Shown here piece by piece: positions 43,780-52,879 of a DNA stretch of 64,000 nucleotides. The stretch covers positions 248,001-312,000 of the forward strand of contig NZ_FNRI01000004.1 of NCBI RefSeq assembly GCF_900107675.1, in the 5' to 3' direction. Under the pieces are notes generated by a model. That model ran no database searches. It saw only the letters and a program-made list of their open reading frames with translations, and was not told the DNA's origin. A program made the position numbers and the translations under genes. Position 1 is the stretch's first letter, and the number at the start of each line of letters is the position of its first letter. This DNA comes from Alistipes timonensis JC136. GTDB lineage: Bacteria; Bacteroidota; Bacteroidia; Bacteroidales; Rikenellaceae.

Positions 43780-43809
43780 CATTAGTAAAAAAATCCTAAA
43801 ACGACTTAC

Positions 43810-45390
43810 ATGAATTCGATTGCGATTAATTTTGTCGACTGTGCGATTATCGTCCTTTACCTTATATTAATAATCTGGTGGGGGCTGCGCCACGGCAAGA
43901 GTTCCGACGCCGGGTCTTATTTTCTGGCCGGCCGTACGATGCCGTGGTGGATCGTGGGGCTGTCGCTTTTCGCCGCGAGTATTTCCAGTACGACGCTTAT
44001 CGGCCAGTCGGGCGACGCCTACCATACCGGTGTGGCCGTGTTCAATTACAACCTCACGGGGGTCGTGGTGATGGTGTTTTTCGCCACGTTCCTGCTCCCG
44101 CTCTATATCCGTTCGGGGATATTCACCATTCCCGAGTTTCTCGAACGACGCTTCGACAAGCGGTCGCGTTACTACTTTTCCGGGATCTGCATCGTGGGCA
44201 ACATCTTTCTCGATGCGGCCGGGGCGCTGTATGCCGCCGCGCTGATTATCAAACTGTTGTTTCCGGATGCGGACTTGCAGCTCATCATCATCGTCTTCGC
44301 CGTGCTGGCGGCTTCGTACACCATTCCGGGCGGTCTTTCGTCAGCGATCAACGCCGAGCTGATTCAGGCGGTGATCCTGATTGTCGGGTCGGTGATCCTG
44401 ACGGGAGCCTGCTTCGCCAACGGCGGTTTCGACTACCTCGCGTCGCTGTTCGAAAGCGGCGACATGAGCGTCAAACTGATTCGTCCGCTGACCGATACGG
44501 CCACGCCCTGGCTGGGGCTGATCGTCGGCATGCCGGTGCTGGGCATCTATTTCTGGGCCAACAACCAGACGCTCGTGCAGCGCGTGCTGAGCGCGCGGAG
44601 CGTCGACGAGGGCCGCAAAGGGGTGATGTTCGCCGGAGCGCTGACGCTGGCCACCTTCTTCATCATCGTTTTTCCGGGTGTCATAGCCCGGCACCTCTTT
44701 CCGGGTATCGAGAAGCCCGATATGATCTATCCGACGATGGTGCTTCGTCTGTTGCCCACGGGGTTGCTGGGCATCATGCTTTCGGCGTTGCTCGCGGCGC
44801 TGACATCGACGCTGAGCGCCATTCTGAACTCCACGTCGACGCTCTTCACGATGGACTTTTACGCCAAGATCGACAAGCGGGCCGACGAGCGTAAACTGGT
44901 GCGCGTCGGCAAGCTGGCTTCGCTGGTTATCATCGTGATCGCCGCCCTCTGGGCTCCGCAGATCGGCCGTTTCGGTTCGCTGCTCAAATATTACCAGGAG
45001 ATGCTCTCCTACATTGCGCCTCCTGTCGTGGCGGCCTTCCTGATGGGCGTTTTCTCGCGCCGCGCCAACGGACGGGGAGCCTTTGCCGGGCTGATCGCCG
45101 GGTTGGTCGTCGCGGCGGCGATGCTTCTCTGGCGCACGGAGATCTTCGGCGGGATGCACTTCCTGCTGATCGTGCCGTTCCTGCTGGCGTTCAGTCTGTT
45201 GGTGATTTGGGCCGTAAGCCTCACGGCCCCGCTGCCCCCCCCCGATAAACTGACCGATACGACCTTCTCGGCGGCGGATTTCCGGGCTGAAACCCGCTCG
45301 CTCGCGGAAGTTTCCTGGTGGCGCAACTACCGCGTATGGGGTGTTGTGCTGTTGGTCCTGTGTGTGTTCATTCTTATAATTTTCTGCTGA
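43810..45390 (+). CDS. Sodium:solute symporter (SSS/SGLT family)
   Basis: The 526-residue membrane protein has about 14 helices. It has the SSS signatures GGLSSAINAELIQAVILIVG and an N-terminal GRTMPWWIVGLSLFAASISSTTLIGQSGDAY. The latter holds Na+-site and sugar-site residues. The last helix is followed by a C-terminal hydrophobic tail, as in SGLT-type sugar transporters. It should carry mannose or manno-oligosaccharide with Na+ across the inner membrane, feeding the GH130 enzyme encoded one base after it. Substrate is inferred from context. Confidence 0.9.
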   Translation: MNSIAINFVDCAIIVLYLILIIWWGLRHGKSSDAGSYFLAGRTMPWWIVGLSLFAASISSTTLIGQSGDAYHTGVAVFNYNLTGVVVMVFFATFLLPLYIRSGIFTIPEFLERRFDKRSRYYFSGICIVGNIFLDAAGALYAAALIIKLLFPDADLQLIIIVFAVLAASYTIPGGLSSAINAELIQAVILIVGSVILTGACFANGGFDYLASLFESGDMSVKLIRPLTDTATPWLGLIVGMPVLGIYFWANNQTLVQRVLSARSVDEGRKGVMFAGALTLATFFIIVFPGVIARHLFPGIEKPDMIYPTMVLRLLPTGLLGIMLSALLAALTSTLSAILNSTSTLFTMDFYAKIDKRADERKLVRVGKLASLVIIVIAALWAPQIGRFGSLLKYYQEMLSYIAPPVVAAFLMGVFSRRANGRGAFAGLIAGLVVAAAMLLWRTEIFGGMHFLLIVPFLLAFSLLVIWAVSLTAPLPPPDKLTDTTFSAADFRAETRSLAEVSWWRNYRVWGVVLLVLCVFILIIFC

Positions 45391-45391
45391 T

Positions 45392-46420
45392 ATGAAACTG
45401 AAAAAATACGAAAAGAATCCGATTGTCGCTCCCAATCCCGCGAATGCCTGGGAGAATCTCGTGACCTGCAATCCGGGGGTCATCTACGACGACGGCAAGT
45501 TTTACATGCTCTACCGCGCTGCCGGCGACGATGAGGAACATGTCATCCGTTTGGGGCTGGCTGTCAGCGAGAACGGCTTCGATTTCCGCCGTGTCGGCGA
45601 TTTGCCGGTGTTCGGACCCAGTGTGGACGGCCCCGACGGAGGGTGTGTCGAAGATCCGCGCATCGTGAAGTTCGACAATGAGTTTTACATTACCTATGCC
45701 TACCGCGCCTATGCTCCCGGGCAATACTGGACCTTCGCGCACGATGTGGTGCGTCTGCCTGAATGCGGGGCTTATGCGCCGGCCGCCATGGCGCATAATC
45801 TGGGAAATACGGGGCTTGCCGTGACGACCGATTTTCGGAATTTTCGCCGGCTGGGGCGGCTTACGTCGCCTGTGCTCGACGATCGGGATGTGATCCTTTT
45901 CCCGGAGAAAGTGGGCGGCCGGTTCGTTATGATGCACCGCCCGAAACAGTTTGTGGGTGAGCGCTATGGCGTGAAATACCCTTCGATCTGGCTGAAGTTC
46001 TCCGACGACCTGCTGGCCTGGGAGGACAAGCCCAGCGAACTGCTCATCACCGGCCGCGAGGGGACCTGGGAGGAGAAGATCGGCGGCAGCACGCCGCCGA
46101 TCCTGACCGAGGCGGGATGGCTGACGCTCTACCACGGGGTCGCCGACGGCGGTACGGCCGAATACCGCGTCGGGGCGCTGCTGCTCGACCGGGAGAATCC
46201 GCTGCGGGTGTTGGCCCGGACGCCGGAACCGATCCTCGAACCCGAGTTTTTCTATGAAACCGAAGGTTTTTACAGCCATTGCGTCTTCCCGACCGGCAAT
46301 GTGGTCGTCGACGGCGTGCTGTACGTCTATTACGGCGGGGCGGACAAATATGTAGGCGTTGCGACCTGCCGGTTGGAGGAATTATTAAATTATTTGACGG
46401 AGAAGTGCCGTTGCGAATAG
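45392..46420 (+). CDS. GH130 beta-mannoside phosphorylase
   Basis: The 342-residue protein lacks a signal peptide, so it is cytoplasmic. It begins KYEKNPIVAPNPANAWENLVTCNPG, then GGCVEDPRIVKFDNEFYITYAY. Asp88 within VEDPR is the catalytic acid position of GH130, and five-bladed propeller repeats follow. GH130 enzymes phosphorolyse beta-1,4-mannosides such as mannobiose or mannosyl-glucose to mannose 1-phosphate. The pairing with a GH26 mannanase and an SSS carrier is the standard mannan pathway. Exact acceptor is not readable. It starts one base after the symporter stop. Confidence 0.92.
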   Translation: MKLKKYEKNPIVAPNPANAWENLVTCNPGVIYDDGKFYMLYRAAGDDEEHVIRLGLAVSENGFDFRRVGDLPVFGPSVDGPDGGCVEDPRIVKFDNEFYITYAYRAYAPGQYWTFAHDVVRLPECGAYAPAAMAHNLGNTGLAVTTDFRNFRRLGRLTSPVLDDRDVILFPEKVGGRFVMMHRPKQFVGERYGVKYPSIWLKFSDDLLAWEDKPSELLITGREGTWEEKIGGSTPPILTEAGWLTLYHGVADGGTAEYRVGALLLDRENPLRVLARTPEPILEPEFFYETEGFYSHCVFPTGNVVVDGVLYVYYGGADKYVGVATCRLEELLNYLTEKCRCE

Positions 46421-46494
46421 CTCTTTTGCAATCTGTTTTCATAAAAGTATAATCAATCAGCGATTTTCTAAAACAGTTCCTCCGCTGCGGAATG

Positions 46495-46502
46495 TTACTT
46501 TG
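46495..46502 (+). promoter_or_regulatory. Near-consensus -7 box before the mannan SusC gene
   Basis: TTACTTTG matches 7 of 8 positions of TAnnTTTG at 67 bases before the ATG at 46569. It suggests a separate start within the 148-base gap after the GH130 gene. Confidence 0.4.
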
Positions 46503-46568
46503 CAGTGTCCGGTGAAGTTCCCGGAACCGCACCGGACCGTATCGATAAACTACTCTAATCTAAAACGT

Positions 46569-49500
46569 ATGAAAATGAAATTTTACCTGATCGTTCTCTC
46601 CCTGCTGGCGGTCTGCCTGTGGGGGACGGGAAACGTCCGCGCCCAGTCCGCATCACGGAGTATGACCGTGACGGGCAAGGTCGTGGATCAGAACGGCGCC
46701 GCCGTGACGGGCGCGTCGGTCGTCGTAGCCGGTACGACGAAGGGCACCACGACCGGTGCCGACGGGGCTTTCTCGCTGACCGGAGTGGCGGCGGACGCCC
46801 GTCTGACCGTCAATTTCATCGGTTATAAAACGCAGACGGTGGAGATCGGCGGCCGCACCTCGTTCAATATCGTGTTGGTGGAAGAGGCTACGGCGGTGGA
46901 CGAAGTGGTGGTCGTGGGTTACGGACAGGTCAAGAAGAGCGACCTGACGGGCTCCGTGGCCTCGGTCAAGGCCGAGAAACTCACCGACATTCCCGCCAAC
47001 TCGATCGACGGACTGTTGCAGGGCCGCGTGGCCGGCGTGCAGGTGGTCAACTCCTCGCAGGATCCCGGAGCTTCGTCGACGGTGCGTATCCGCGGCAACT
47101 CGTCGCTCAACGGTTCGAATGCCCCGCTGGTGGTCATCGACGGATTCCCCTGGGGCGACGCCGGCGATTTGAAGCAGATCAACCCGCAGGACATCGTTTC
47201 GATGGAGGTGCTCAAAGATGCTTCGGCGTCGGCCATCTACGGTTCGCGCGGAGCCAACGGCGTGATCCTCATCACCACGCGCAAGGCGCAGGAAAACGTG
47301 ACGCGCATTACGCTGCGTCAGCAGACGACCGTTTCGGGATTCAGTTCCGAACTGAATCTCTGGCGCGATCCGGTGCTGATGGCGATGCTCTCGAACGAAA
47401 GCAGCATCAACGCCGGACTGACGCCGACCTACATCGGTGCGACCAATGCCAACGGCGTCTATTATCCCTCGATTGCGGAGTTGCAGACGACCTGGACGAC
47501 CAACACGCGCTGGGATGACCTGGTGTTCCGCTCCACCCCCGTGTCGAACAACACCACCGTGCAGGTGCAGAGCAGCAACGACCGCACGATGTTTCAGGCC
47601 AGCGCCAACTACTACCTCGACAACGGTATGTATATCGAGGACACCTACCGCAAATACGGGGGAAATTTCTCGGTCGAGCACAAACTGCTGGACAACCTGC
47701 GCATGAAGGCCAGCGCCAATATCACCAGCAACAAACGTCACAACAACGGCGGACTGGCCTATTGGCGCAACCCGATCTTCCCGGTTTACGACGACGAGGG
47801 CGATTACTGGCTTTACGGCGCCCAGGACTATTCGCATCCGCTGGCCCTGACCGATTTGCAGAAGAACGATTCGAAGGGCCTCGACATCATCTCGTTCGCT
47901 TCGGTGAACTGGGACGTGCTTCCCTGCCTGAACGTCATGGCGCAGTTCAACTACAAGCACGGCGAACAGATCACCGACAAATATTTTCCGAAGAAGTATT
48001 CCGAGAGGGGCGTGTTCAACGACGGTTACGGGTCGATCGACAACTGGAAGGACGACAACATCGTTTTCGAGGCTTACGCCACGTTCGATCGGACCTTCGC
48101 TGAAAAGCACCGGCTGACGGTGATGGGCGGTTACTCTTACGAGAACTATCAGTCGCGCAGTTCGTCGCTGGCGGCCAAGGGCTTCATCAACGAATCGCTG
48201 GGCAACGAGAACTTAGCTGCGGGCGATTCGGAAACCTATTCGATCGGCAACAGCTTCTACAAGACCGAGCTGGTATCGGCCCTCACGCGTATCAACTACA
48301 CCTTCGATAACCGGTTTCTCTTCACCTTTACGGCCCGCGCCGACGGTTCTTCGAAATTCGGCTCCAACAACAAGTGGGCTTTCTTCCCCTCGGGGGCGTT
48401 CAGTTGGAAGATGCACGAGGAGCGCTTCATCCGGAACCTGAACGTTTTCGATGTGCTGAAAATCCGCGCCTCCTATGGTATTTCGGGTAACCAGGGCATT
48501 TCGGCCTACCAGACGTTGAGCCGTTACGGACAGCACAAATATTTCAACGGAGGCAAGTGGGTGACGGCCATCGGACCCGGCTATCAGTCGGGCACCACGG
48601 GGCAGGACGGCATCTATGCGCTTTGGAGCGGCATTCCGAACAAGGGGCTGAAATGGGAGACCACCGCGCAGGTAGACCTCGGATTGGACATGTCGTTCTT
48701 CGGCAACCGTCTGAACGTGACTTTCGACTGGTATGACAAGCGCACCTCGGACCTGCTGCGCGAGCGCAACATCGCGCCTTCGTCGGGTTACGACAAGATG
48801 TGGGTCAACGACGGCGAGATCCGCAACCGCGGTATCGAACTGACGATCGACGGCGTGGCGTTCCAGAACCGCGACTGGCGCGTGGGCGGCACCTTCGTCT
48901 TCTCGCGGAACCGCAACAAGGTGCTCAGCCTCGGAAACGCCGTGCAGACCGGGCTGAAAACCGACCTCCGGACCGGCATGCAGTATGAATATTACGGCAA
49001 CCAGAGCGAACAGTTCCGCGCCTATACGAATATCCTCGCCGTAGGGCAGCCGATGTATGTGTTCTACGGTTACAGGACCGACGGCATCGTGCAGTCGTTG
49101 GCCGAGGGGCTGAGCGCGGGACTTTCAGGCGATGATGCTCTGCCGGGAGAGTTCAAATACGTCGATCTTTACAATGGCGACGGATTGGAAACCGTCGACG
49201 AGAACGACATGTGCATCATCGGCGACCCGAATCCCGACTGGATGGCTTCGCTGGGCATCGATGTTTCGTGGCGCCGTTTCGATTTCAGCATCTTCTTCAA
49301 CGGCGTCTTCGGCAACGACGTGCTGAACACCAAACGCTTCGACCAGCCGAGCAACATGCCGATGCGCTGGACGGCCGACAACCCGACCAATTCCTACCCG
49401 CGGCTGAACGCCAACCGCCAGACCAAGCTCTCCGACTGGTGGGTCGAGGACGGCTCGTTCGTGCGCATCCAGACCATGACGCTGGGTTATTCGATCCCCT

Positions 49501-49670
49501 TCTCGAAGAAAGATGCGGCTCGCAAGGTACGCCTCTACGTCAGCGCCGACAACCTCTATACCTTCACCGGCTTCGAGGGCTACGATCCCGAGGTGGGGAT
49601 GACGGGTATCTATTCGGGCGGCTATCCGCGCCTGCGCAAATGGACGTTCGGAGCCGATTTCACCTTCTAA
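46569..49670 (+). CDS. SusC/RagA-family TonB-dependent transporter (mannan locus, first pair)
   Basis: The ATG at 46569 (MKMKFYLIVLSLL) begins the signal peptide; upstream in-frame codons lie in the leader. The 1,033-residue product has the carboxypeptidase-like domain (VTGKVVDQNGAAVTGASVVVAG). A TonB-box-like VDEVVVVGYG and the SusC motifs MEVLKDASASAIYGSRGANGVILITTRK follow, then the beta barrel ending LRKWTFGADFTF. It imports manno-oligosaccharides with the SusD 12 bases downstream, energised by TonB. No STN domain. Confidence 0.96.
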   Translation: MKMKFYLIVLSLLAVCLWGTGNVRAQSASRSMTVTGKVVDQNGAAVTGASVVVAGTTKGTTTGADGAFSLTGVAADARLTVNFIGYKTQTVEIGGRTSFNIVLVEEATAVDEVVVVGYGQVKKSDLTGSVASVKAEKLTDIPANSIDGLLQGRVAGVQVVNSSQDPGASSTVRIRGNSSLNGSNAPLVVIDGFPWGDAGDLKQINPQDIVSMEVLKDASASAIYGSRGANGVILITTRKAQENVTRITLRQQTTVSGFSSELNLWRDPVLMAMLSNESSINAGLTPTYIGATNANGVYYPSIAELQTTWTTNTRWDDLVFRSTPVSNNTTVQVQSSNDRTMFQASANYYLDNGMYIEDTYRKYGGNFSVEHKLLDNLRMKASANITSNKRHNNGGLAYWRNPIFPVYDDEGDYWLYGAQDYSHPLALTDLQKNDSKGLDIISFASVNWDVLPCLNVMAQFNYKHGEQITDKYFPKKYSERGVFNDGYGSIDNWKDDNIVFEAYATFDRTFAEKHRLTVMGGYSYENYQSRSSSLAAKGFINESLGNENLAAGDSETYSIGNSFYKTELVSALTRINYTFDNRFLFTFTARADGSSKFGSNNKWAFFPSGAFSWKMHEERFIRNLNVFDVLKIRASYGISGNQGISAYQTLSRYGQHKYFNGGKWVTAIGPGYQSGTTGQDGIYALWSGIPNKGLKWETTAQVDLGLDMSFFGNRLNVTFDWYDKRTSDLLRERNIAPSSGYDKMWVNDGEIRNRGIELTIDGVAFQNRDWRVGGTFVFSRNRNKVLSLGNAVQTGLKTDLRTGMQYEYYGNQSEQFRAYTNILAVGQPMYVFYGYRTDGIVQSLAEGLSAGLSGDDALPGEFKYVDLYNGDGLETVDENDMCIIGDPNPDWMASLGIDVSWRRFDFSIFFNGVFGNDVLNTKRFDQPSNMPMRWTADNPTNSYPRLNANRQTKLSDWWVEDGSFVRIQTMTLGYSIPFSKKDAARKVRLYVSADNLYTFTGFEGYDPEVGMTGIYSGGYPRLRKWTFGADFTF

Positions 49671-49682
49671 ACATTGCCAACC

Positions 49683-51200
49683 ATGAAAATCAAACACCTT
49701 ATACTTGCGTTCGGGGGGATCTCTCTCCTCGCGGCCTGCAACCTGGACGAGTATCCTTACGGCTTCTACTCCGAGGACAACTTCTACAAGACGGAGGCGG
49801 ACGCCGAGTCGGCCGTGAACTATATCTACGACGCGATCAATTATATCGAGTATTCGCGTTCGATCGTCTTCCTGGGCGACATGAACACCGACGACATGGA
49901 GCCGAAAGGCGACGCGGCGGCCGCCAACAAGGAGCTGGACGGATGGAAGATCAACAATTTCAGGACCAACACCACGCTCGGCAATTTCTACAAGTACTCC
50001 TACATCACGATCAACCGGGCCAACGCCGTAATCAAGAAGGTGCCGGGGATGAACATTGACGAGGGCCGCAGGAACCGCTTCCTCGGTGAAGCCTATTTCA
50101 TGCGTGCCTATTCGTATTTCAACCTCGCGCGCAACTTCGGCTGCGTGCCCGTCCACACGACGCCTGTCGAGACGCTCGAAGATACGGCCGTCCCCGCCGC
50201 CGAGTCGCTCGACGCCATGTGGAAGCTCGTCATCGAAGACTTCAAGACCGCCGGTACGCTGCTGCCGTTCTTCGCAGCGCCCGAAACGGGCCGTGCGGAC
50301 CGCGCCGCGGCCTACGGAATGCTGGCCAAGGCTTATCTCTACATCGCGTCGGCCAAGGAGCACGGCGTGCCCCAGTACGCCGCCATGTCGCACGACGTGG
50401 ACGAATACTATGCCGAGGCGGTGAAATACGCCGGTCTGGTGGTCGACAATCCCGAGCAGACGGTTTTTCGTTTCGACGACAACCTGCTCGATATTTACGA
50501 CGTCGAGCGGCCGGCCGGACCCGAGCATATCTTCATCATGTCGATGGACCGCACGGGAGAATCGGAGGGGCAGTATTCGAAGATCTCGAAGATGTACCTG
50601 CCCTATGTTTCGGGGGCCACGATCTATCTCAAGCAGGGCGATTCCGACGAGATGGTTCCGACCCATGACGGCTGGGGCGAGTACCGGACCGCGCTGTCGT
50701 TCTACGACGCGTTCGCCGCGGGCGACCGTCGTCACGACTGGCTGATCGTCGACAAGGTGTACGACGCTGCGGGCAATGTGGTGGCTTCGACGGCTGATGG
50801 AAAACTGAGCTATCCTTTCTGCCGCAAGTTTATCGACCCGAACTTCGCGGGGGACAAGACCTCCACACGTCCCTATTTGCTCCGCTATTCGGACGTTGCA
50901 TTGACCTATGCCGAAGCCGCCGGACCGACGGCCAAGGCGTATGAACTGGTGAACTTCATCCGCAATCGCGCCGGTCTGGGCGATTTGGAGCCGGGACTGG
51001 ACAAGAAGACGTTCCGGGAGCGGGTGATGGACGAGCGCCGTTTCGAACTGGCTTTCGAGGGGAACCGCTGCTACGATCTGCGCCGATGGAACCGTCTGCA
51101 TACGGATATTGCAGAAGCGAAGGGGCAAGGGCTGACAGCCGAGCAGATGGTATTTTATCCCATTCCCTCCGTCGAATCCGACCTGAACCCGAATCTTTAA
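49683..51200 (+). CDS. SusD/RagB-family glycan-binding lipoprotein (mannan locus, first pair)
   Basis: The ATG at 49683 gives 505 residues with lipobox LAAC at about Cys19. Typical SusD segments are present: YSEDNFYKTEADAESAVNYIYDAI, RFLGEAYFMRAYSYFNLARNFGCVPV (TPR region) and RPYLLRYSDVALTYAEA. The C-terminal FRERVMDERRFELAFEGNRCYDLRRW is also present. It acts as the surface lid of the SusC channel. Start at a TTG three codons earlier is unlikely because it precedes the signal peptide. Confidence 0.95.
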   Translation: MKIKHLILAFGGISLLAACNLDEYPYGFYSEDNFYKTEADAESAVNYIYDAINYIEYSRSIVFLGDMNTDDMEPKGDAAAANKELDGWKINNFRTNTTLGNFYKYSYITINRANAVIKKVPGMNIDEGRRNRFLGEAYFMRAYSYFNLARNFGCVPVHTTPVETLEDTAVPAAESLDAMWKLVIEDFKTAGTLLPFFAAPETGRADRAAAYGMLAKAYLYIASAKEHGVPQYAAMSHDVDEYYAEAVKYAGLVVDNPEQTVFRFDDNLLDIYDVERPAGPEHIFIMSMDRTGESEGQYSKISKMYLPYVSGATIYLKQGDSDEMVPTHDGWGEYRTALSFYDAFAAGDRRHDWLIVDKVYDAAGNVVASTADGKLSYPFCRKFIDPNFAGDKTSTRPYLLRYSDVALTYAEAAGPTAKAYELVNFIRNRAGLGDLEPGLDKKTFRERVMDERRFELAFEGNRCYDLRRWNRLHTDIAEAKGQGLTAEQMVFYPIPSVESDLNPNL

Positions 51201-51222
51201 CCTTTCAAGAAAACGCAGAATT

Positions 51223-52830
51223 ATGAACAAGCTGAAATATTTGCTGAGCGCTTTCGTCCTGCTTTGCTTCGCATCCTGCAAGGACGATCCGTGGGAAGAT
51301 GTCGCCGACAGCGGCTGGAACCACGAGCGGTCGATCATCGACGTTAAGTTCGAGGGTCAGGCCGGAACGCCGACCATCACGGAGACCGATTCCGAAACGG
51401 GTGTCATCGAACTGCAGCTGGCTTCGGACATGGTCGCGGACATGTCGAAGGTCCGGGTCGAAACGCTGACGCTCTCCTATAAGGCCACGGCGAACGTCGC
51501 ATCGGGCGGGACGATCGACTTCACGAAGGGCGATCCGCAGATCGTCGTGACCTCTCCCAACGGCGAGTCGCGCACCTATACGCTCGAAATGACCGAGTTC
51601 ACGGAGACGCTGACCGGTACGTATACGATCAGCAACCTCTGGGTCTACGGAGGCACGGGCGCCGCTTACAACTGTACGAAGCTCTATAAGCCCGCCGACA
51701 AGTCGTGGTGCTGGAACGGCGAAGGCCGGGGACCTGCCGCCGAGATGGACAACTACCTGGTGTTCACGCTCGGAGAGATTCTTGCCGACGGCAATACGAC
51801 CGGAACCTGCATGAACTGGGCCGGCGAGGACGCTAAAAACTGGGACTGCGTCTTTGCCGGGGCGTCGAACCCCGACACCGGGAAGCCGGTCGATCTGACG
51901 CAGTTCTACCGTCAGATTCCCAAGGGCGAGAGCACCTGGCTGCGCAACTATTCCGACGGGACGATCACCTTCACCGATGCCGACGGACACAAGACCTCCT
52001 GCACGCTCGTGCCGAAGGGCACCTACCAGATGCCCAACGTGCCGCCGATTCCGCTGACGCTCGAATCCGAGGCCTTCAAGTTCAATCTGAAAGGTACGGA
52101 GGACTGGAACAACACCTACAACGATTACGGGGTCTTCGCCCGCAATCCGGTGACGTATTACATCGAGATCGTGAAACAGCCGGCCGGGTTCGAGGTTCCC
52201 GAGGCGTCGAAGACGATCGAGGAGCCGGTCGATCCCGAACCGGAACCGGAGCCCGATCCGGAGGAGACCTCGCTCGCCGGAACCTACTCCGTAGGCCGCC
52301 TGACGGTGTACGGCGGTTCGGCCGATCCCGCGTTCGTCAACCCGGTGGACAAGAGCTGGGTGTGGGACGATTCGATCGGGAAGGAGTCCGACAACATCCT
52401 GGTGATGACCGCCACGGGCACCGACGCCGCCGGCCGGGAGACGGGAGAGTGCGAATACCTGCCCGGTGAGGACGGCGGGTACTGGAATTACATCCTCAAA
52501 GCCGATTATAACAAGGAGGGAACGGGGGCTCTCGACCTGACCAAATATTACGGCCTGCTGCCCCACGGCAAAAGCGCCTACGTGTATGACGCCGAGGCCG
52601 GAACCGTGGTGTTCACCTCGGGAATCGTCTCCATCACGGCGAAGCTCCTGCGGGAAGGAGACTATACCTACGGCTCCTCGACGCTCAGTGTTCCCGGTAT
52701 CGCCTTCGACTTTGCACTGCCCGGGCAGACGACGCAGGGGGCTTATCCCTGGACCGATTACGACCGGTTCGCCGTCGGGCCGCGCAACTATGTGATGCTC
52801 TTTAACAAGCAGGCGGAAGCCGGCGAGTGA
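51223..52830 (+). CDS. Two-domain surface lipoprotein, probable glycan-binding protein
   Basis: The 535-residue product has lipobox FASC (about Cys19) and an N-terminal DUF5018-like beta-sandwich (IIDVKFEGQAGTPTITETD...). Two related domains follow. The first starts GTYTISNLWVYGGTGAAYN with PADKSWCWN. The second starts GTYSVGRLTVYGGSADPAFV with PVDKSWVWD. An acidic proline linker (PEPEPEPDPEE) joins them. Position directly after susD matches SusE/SusF-type surface glycan-binding proteins. The conserved Trp in both copies could form binding platforms. Binding is inferred, not shown. Confidence 0.8.
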   Translation: MNKLKYLLSAFVLLCFASCKDDPWEDVADSGWNHERSIIDVKFEGQAGTPTITETDSETGVIELQLASDMVADMSKVRVETLTLSYKATANVASGGTIDFTKGDPQIVVTSPNGESRTYTLEMTEFTETLTGTYTISNLWVYGGTGAAYNCTKLYKPADKSWCWNGEGRGPAAEMDNYLVFTLGEILADGNTTGTCMNWAGEDAKNWDCVFAGASNPDTGKPVDLTQFYRQIPKGESTWLRNYSDGTITFTDADGHKTSCTLVPKGTYQMPNVPPIPLTLESEAFKFNLKGTEDWNNTYNDYGVFARNPVTYYIEIVKQPAGFEVPEASKTIEEPVDPEPEPEPDPEETSLAGTYSVGRLTVYGGSADPAFVNPVDKSWVWDDSIGKESDNILVMTATGTDAAGRETGECEYLPGEDGGYWNYILKADYNKEGTGALDLTKYYGLLPHGKSAYVYDAEAGTVVFTSGIVSITAKLLREGDYTYGSSTLSVPGIAFDFALPGQTTQGAYPWTDYDRFAVGPRNYVMLFNKQAEAGE

Positions 52831-52840
52831 TCCGATAACG

Positions 52841-52869
52841 TCCGCATGCAGGTTCGGCCTGCATGCGGA
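52841..52869 (+). terminator. Intercistronic hairpin between the surface protein and hydrolase genes
   Basis: TCCGCATGCAGG (52841-52852), loop TTCGG, CCTGCATGCGGA (52858-52869): a perfect 12-bp stem, followed by TTTAT and then the next start at 52880. It may be a partial terminator or an mRNA stabiliser that lowers downstream expression. Confidence 0.7.
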
Positions 52870-52879
52870 TTTATAACCG

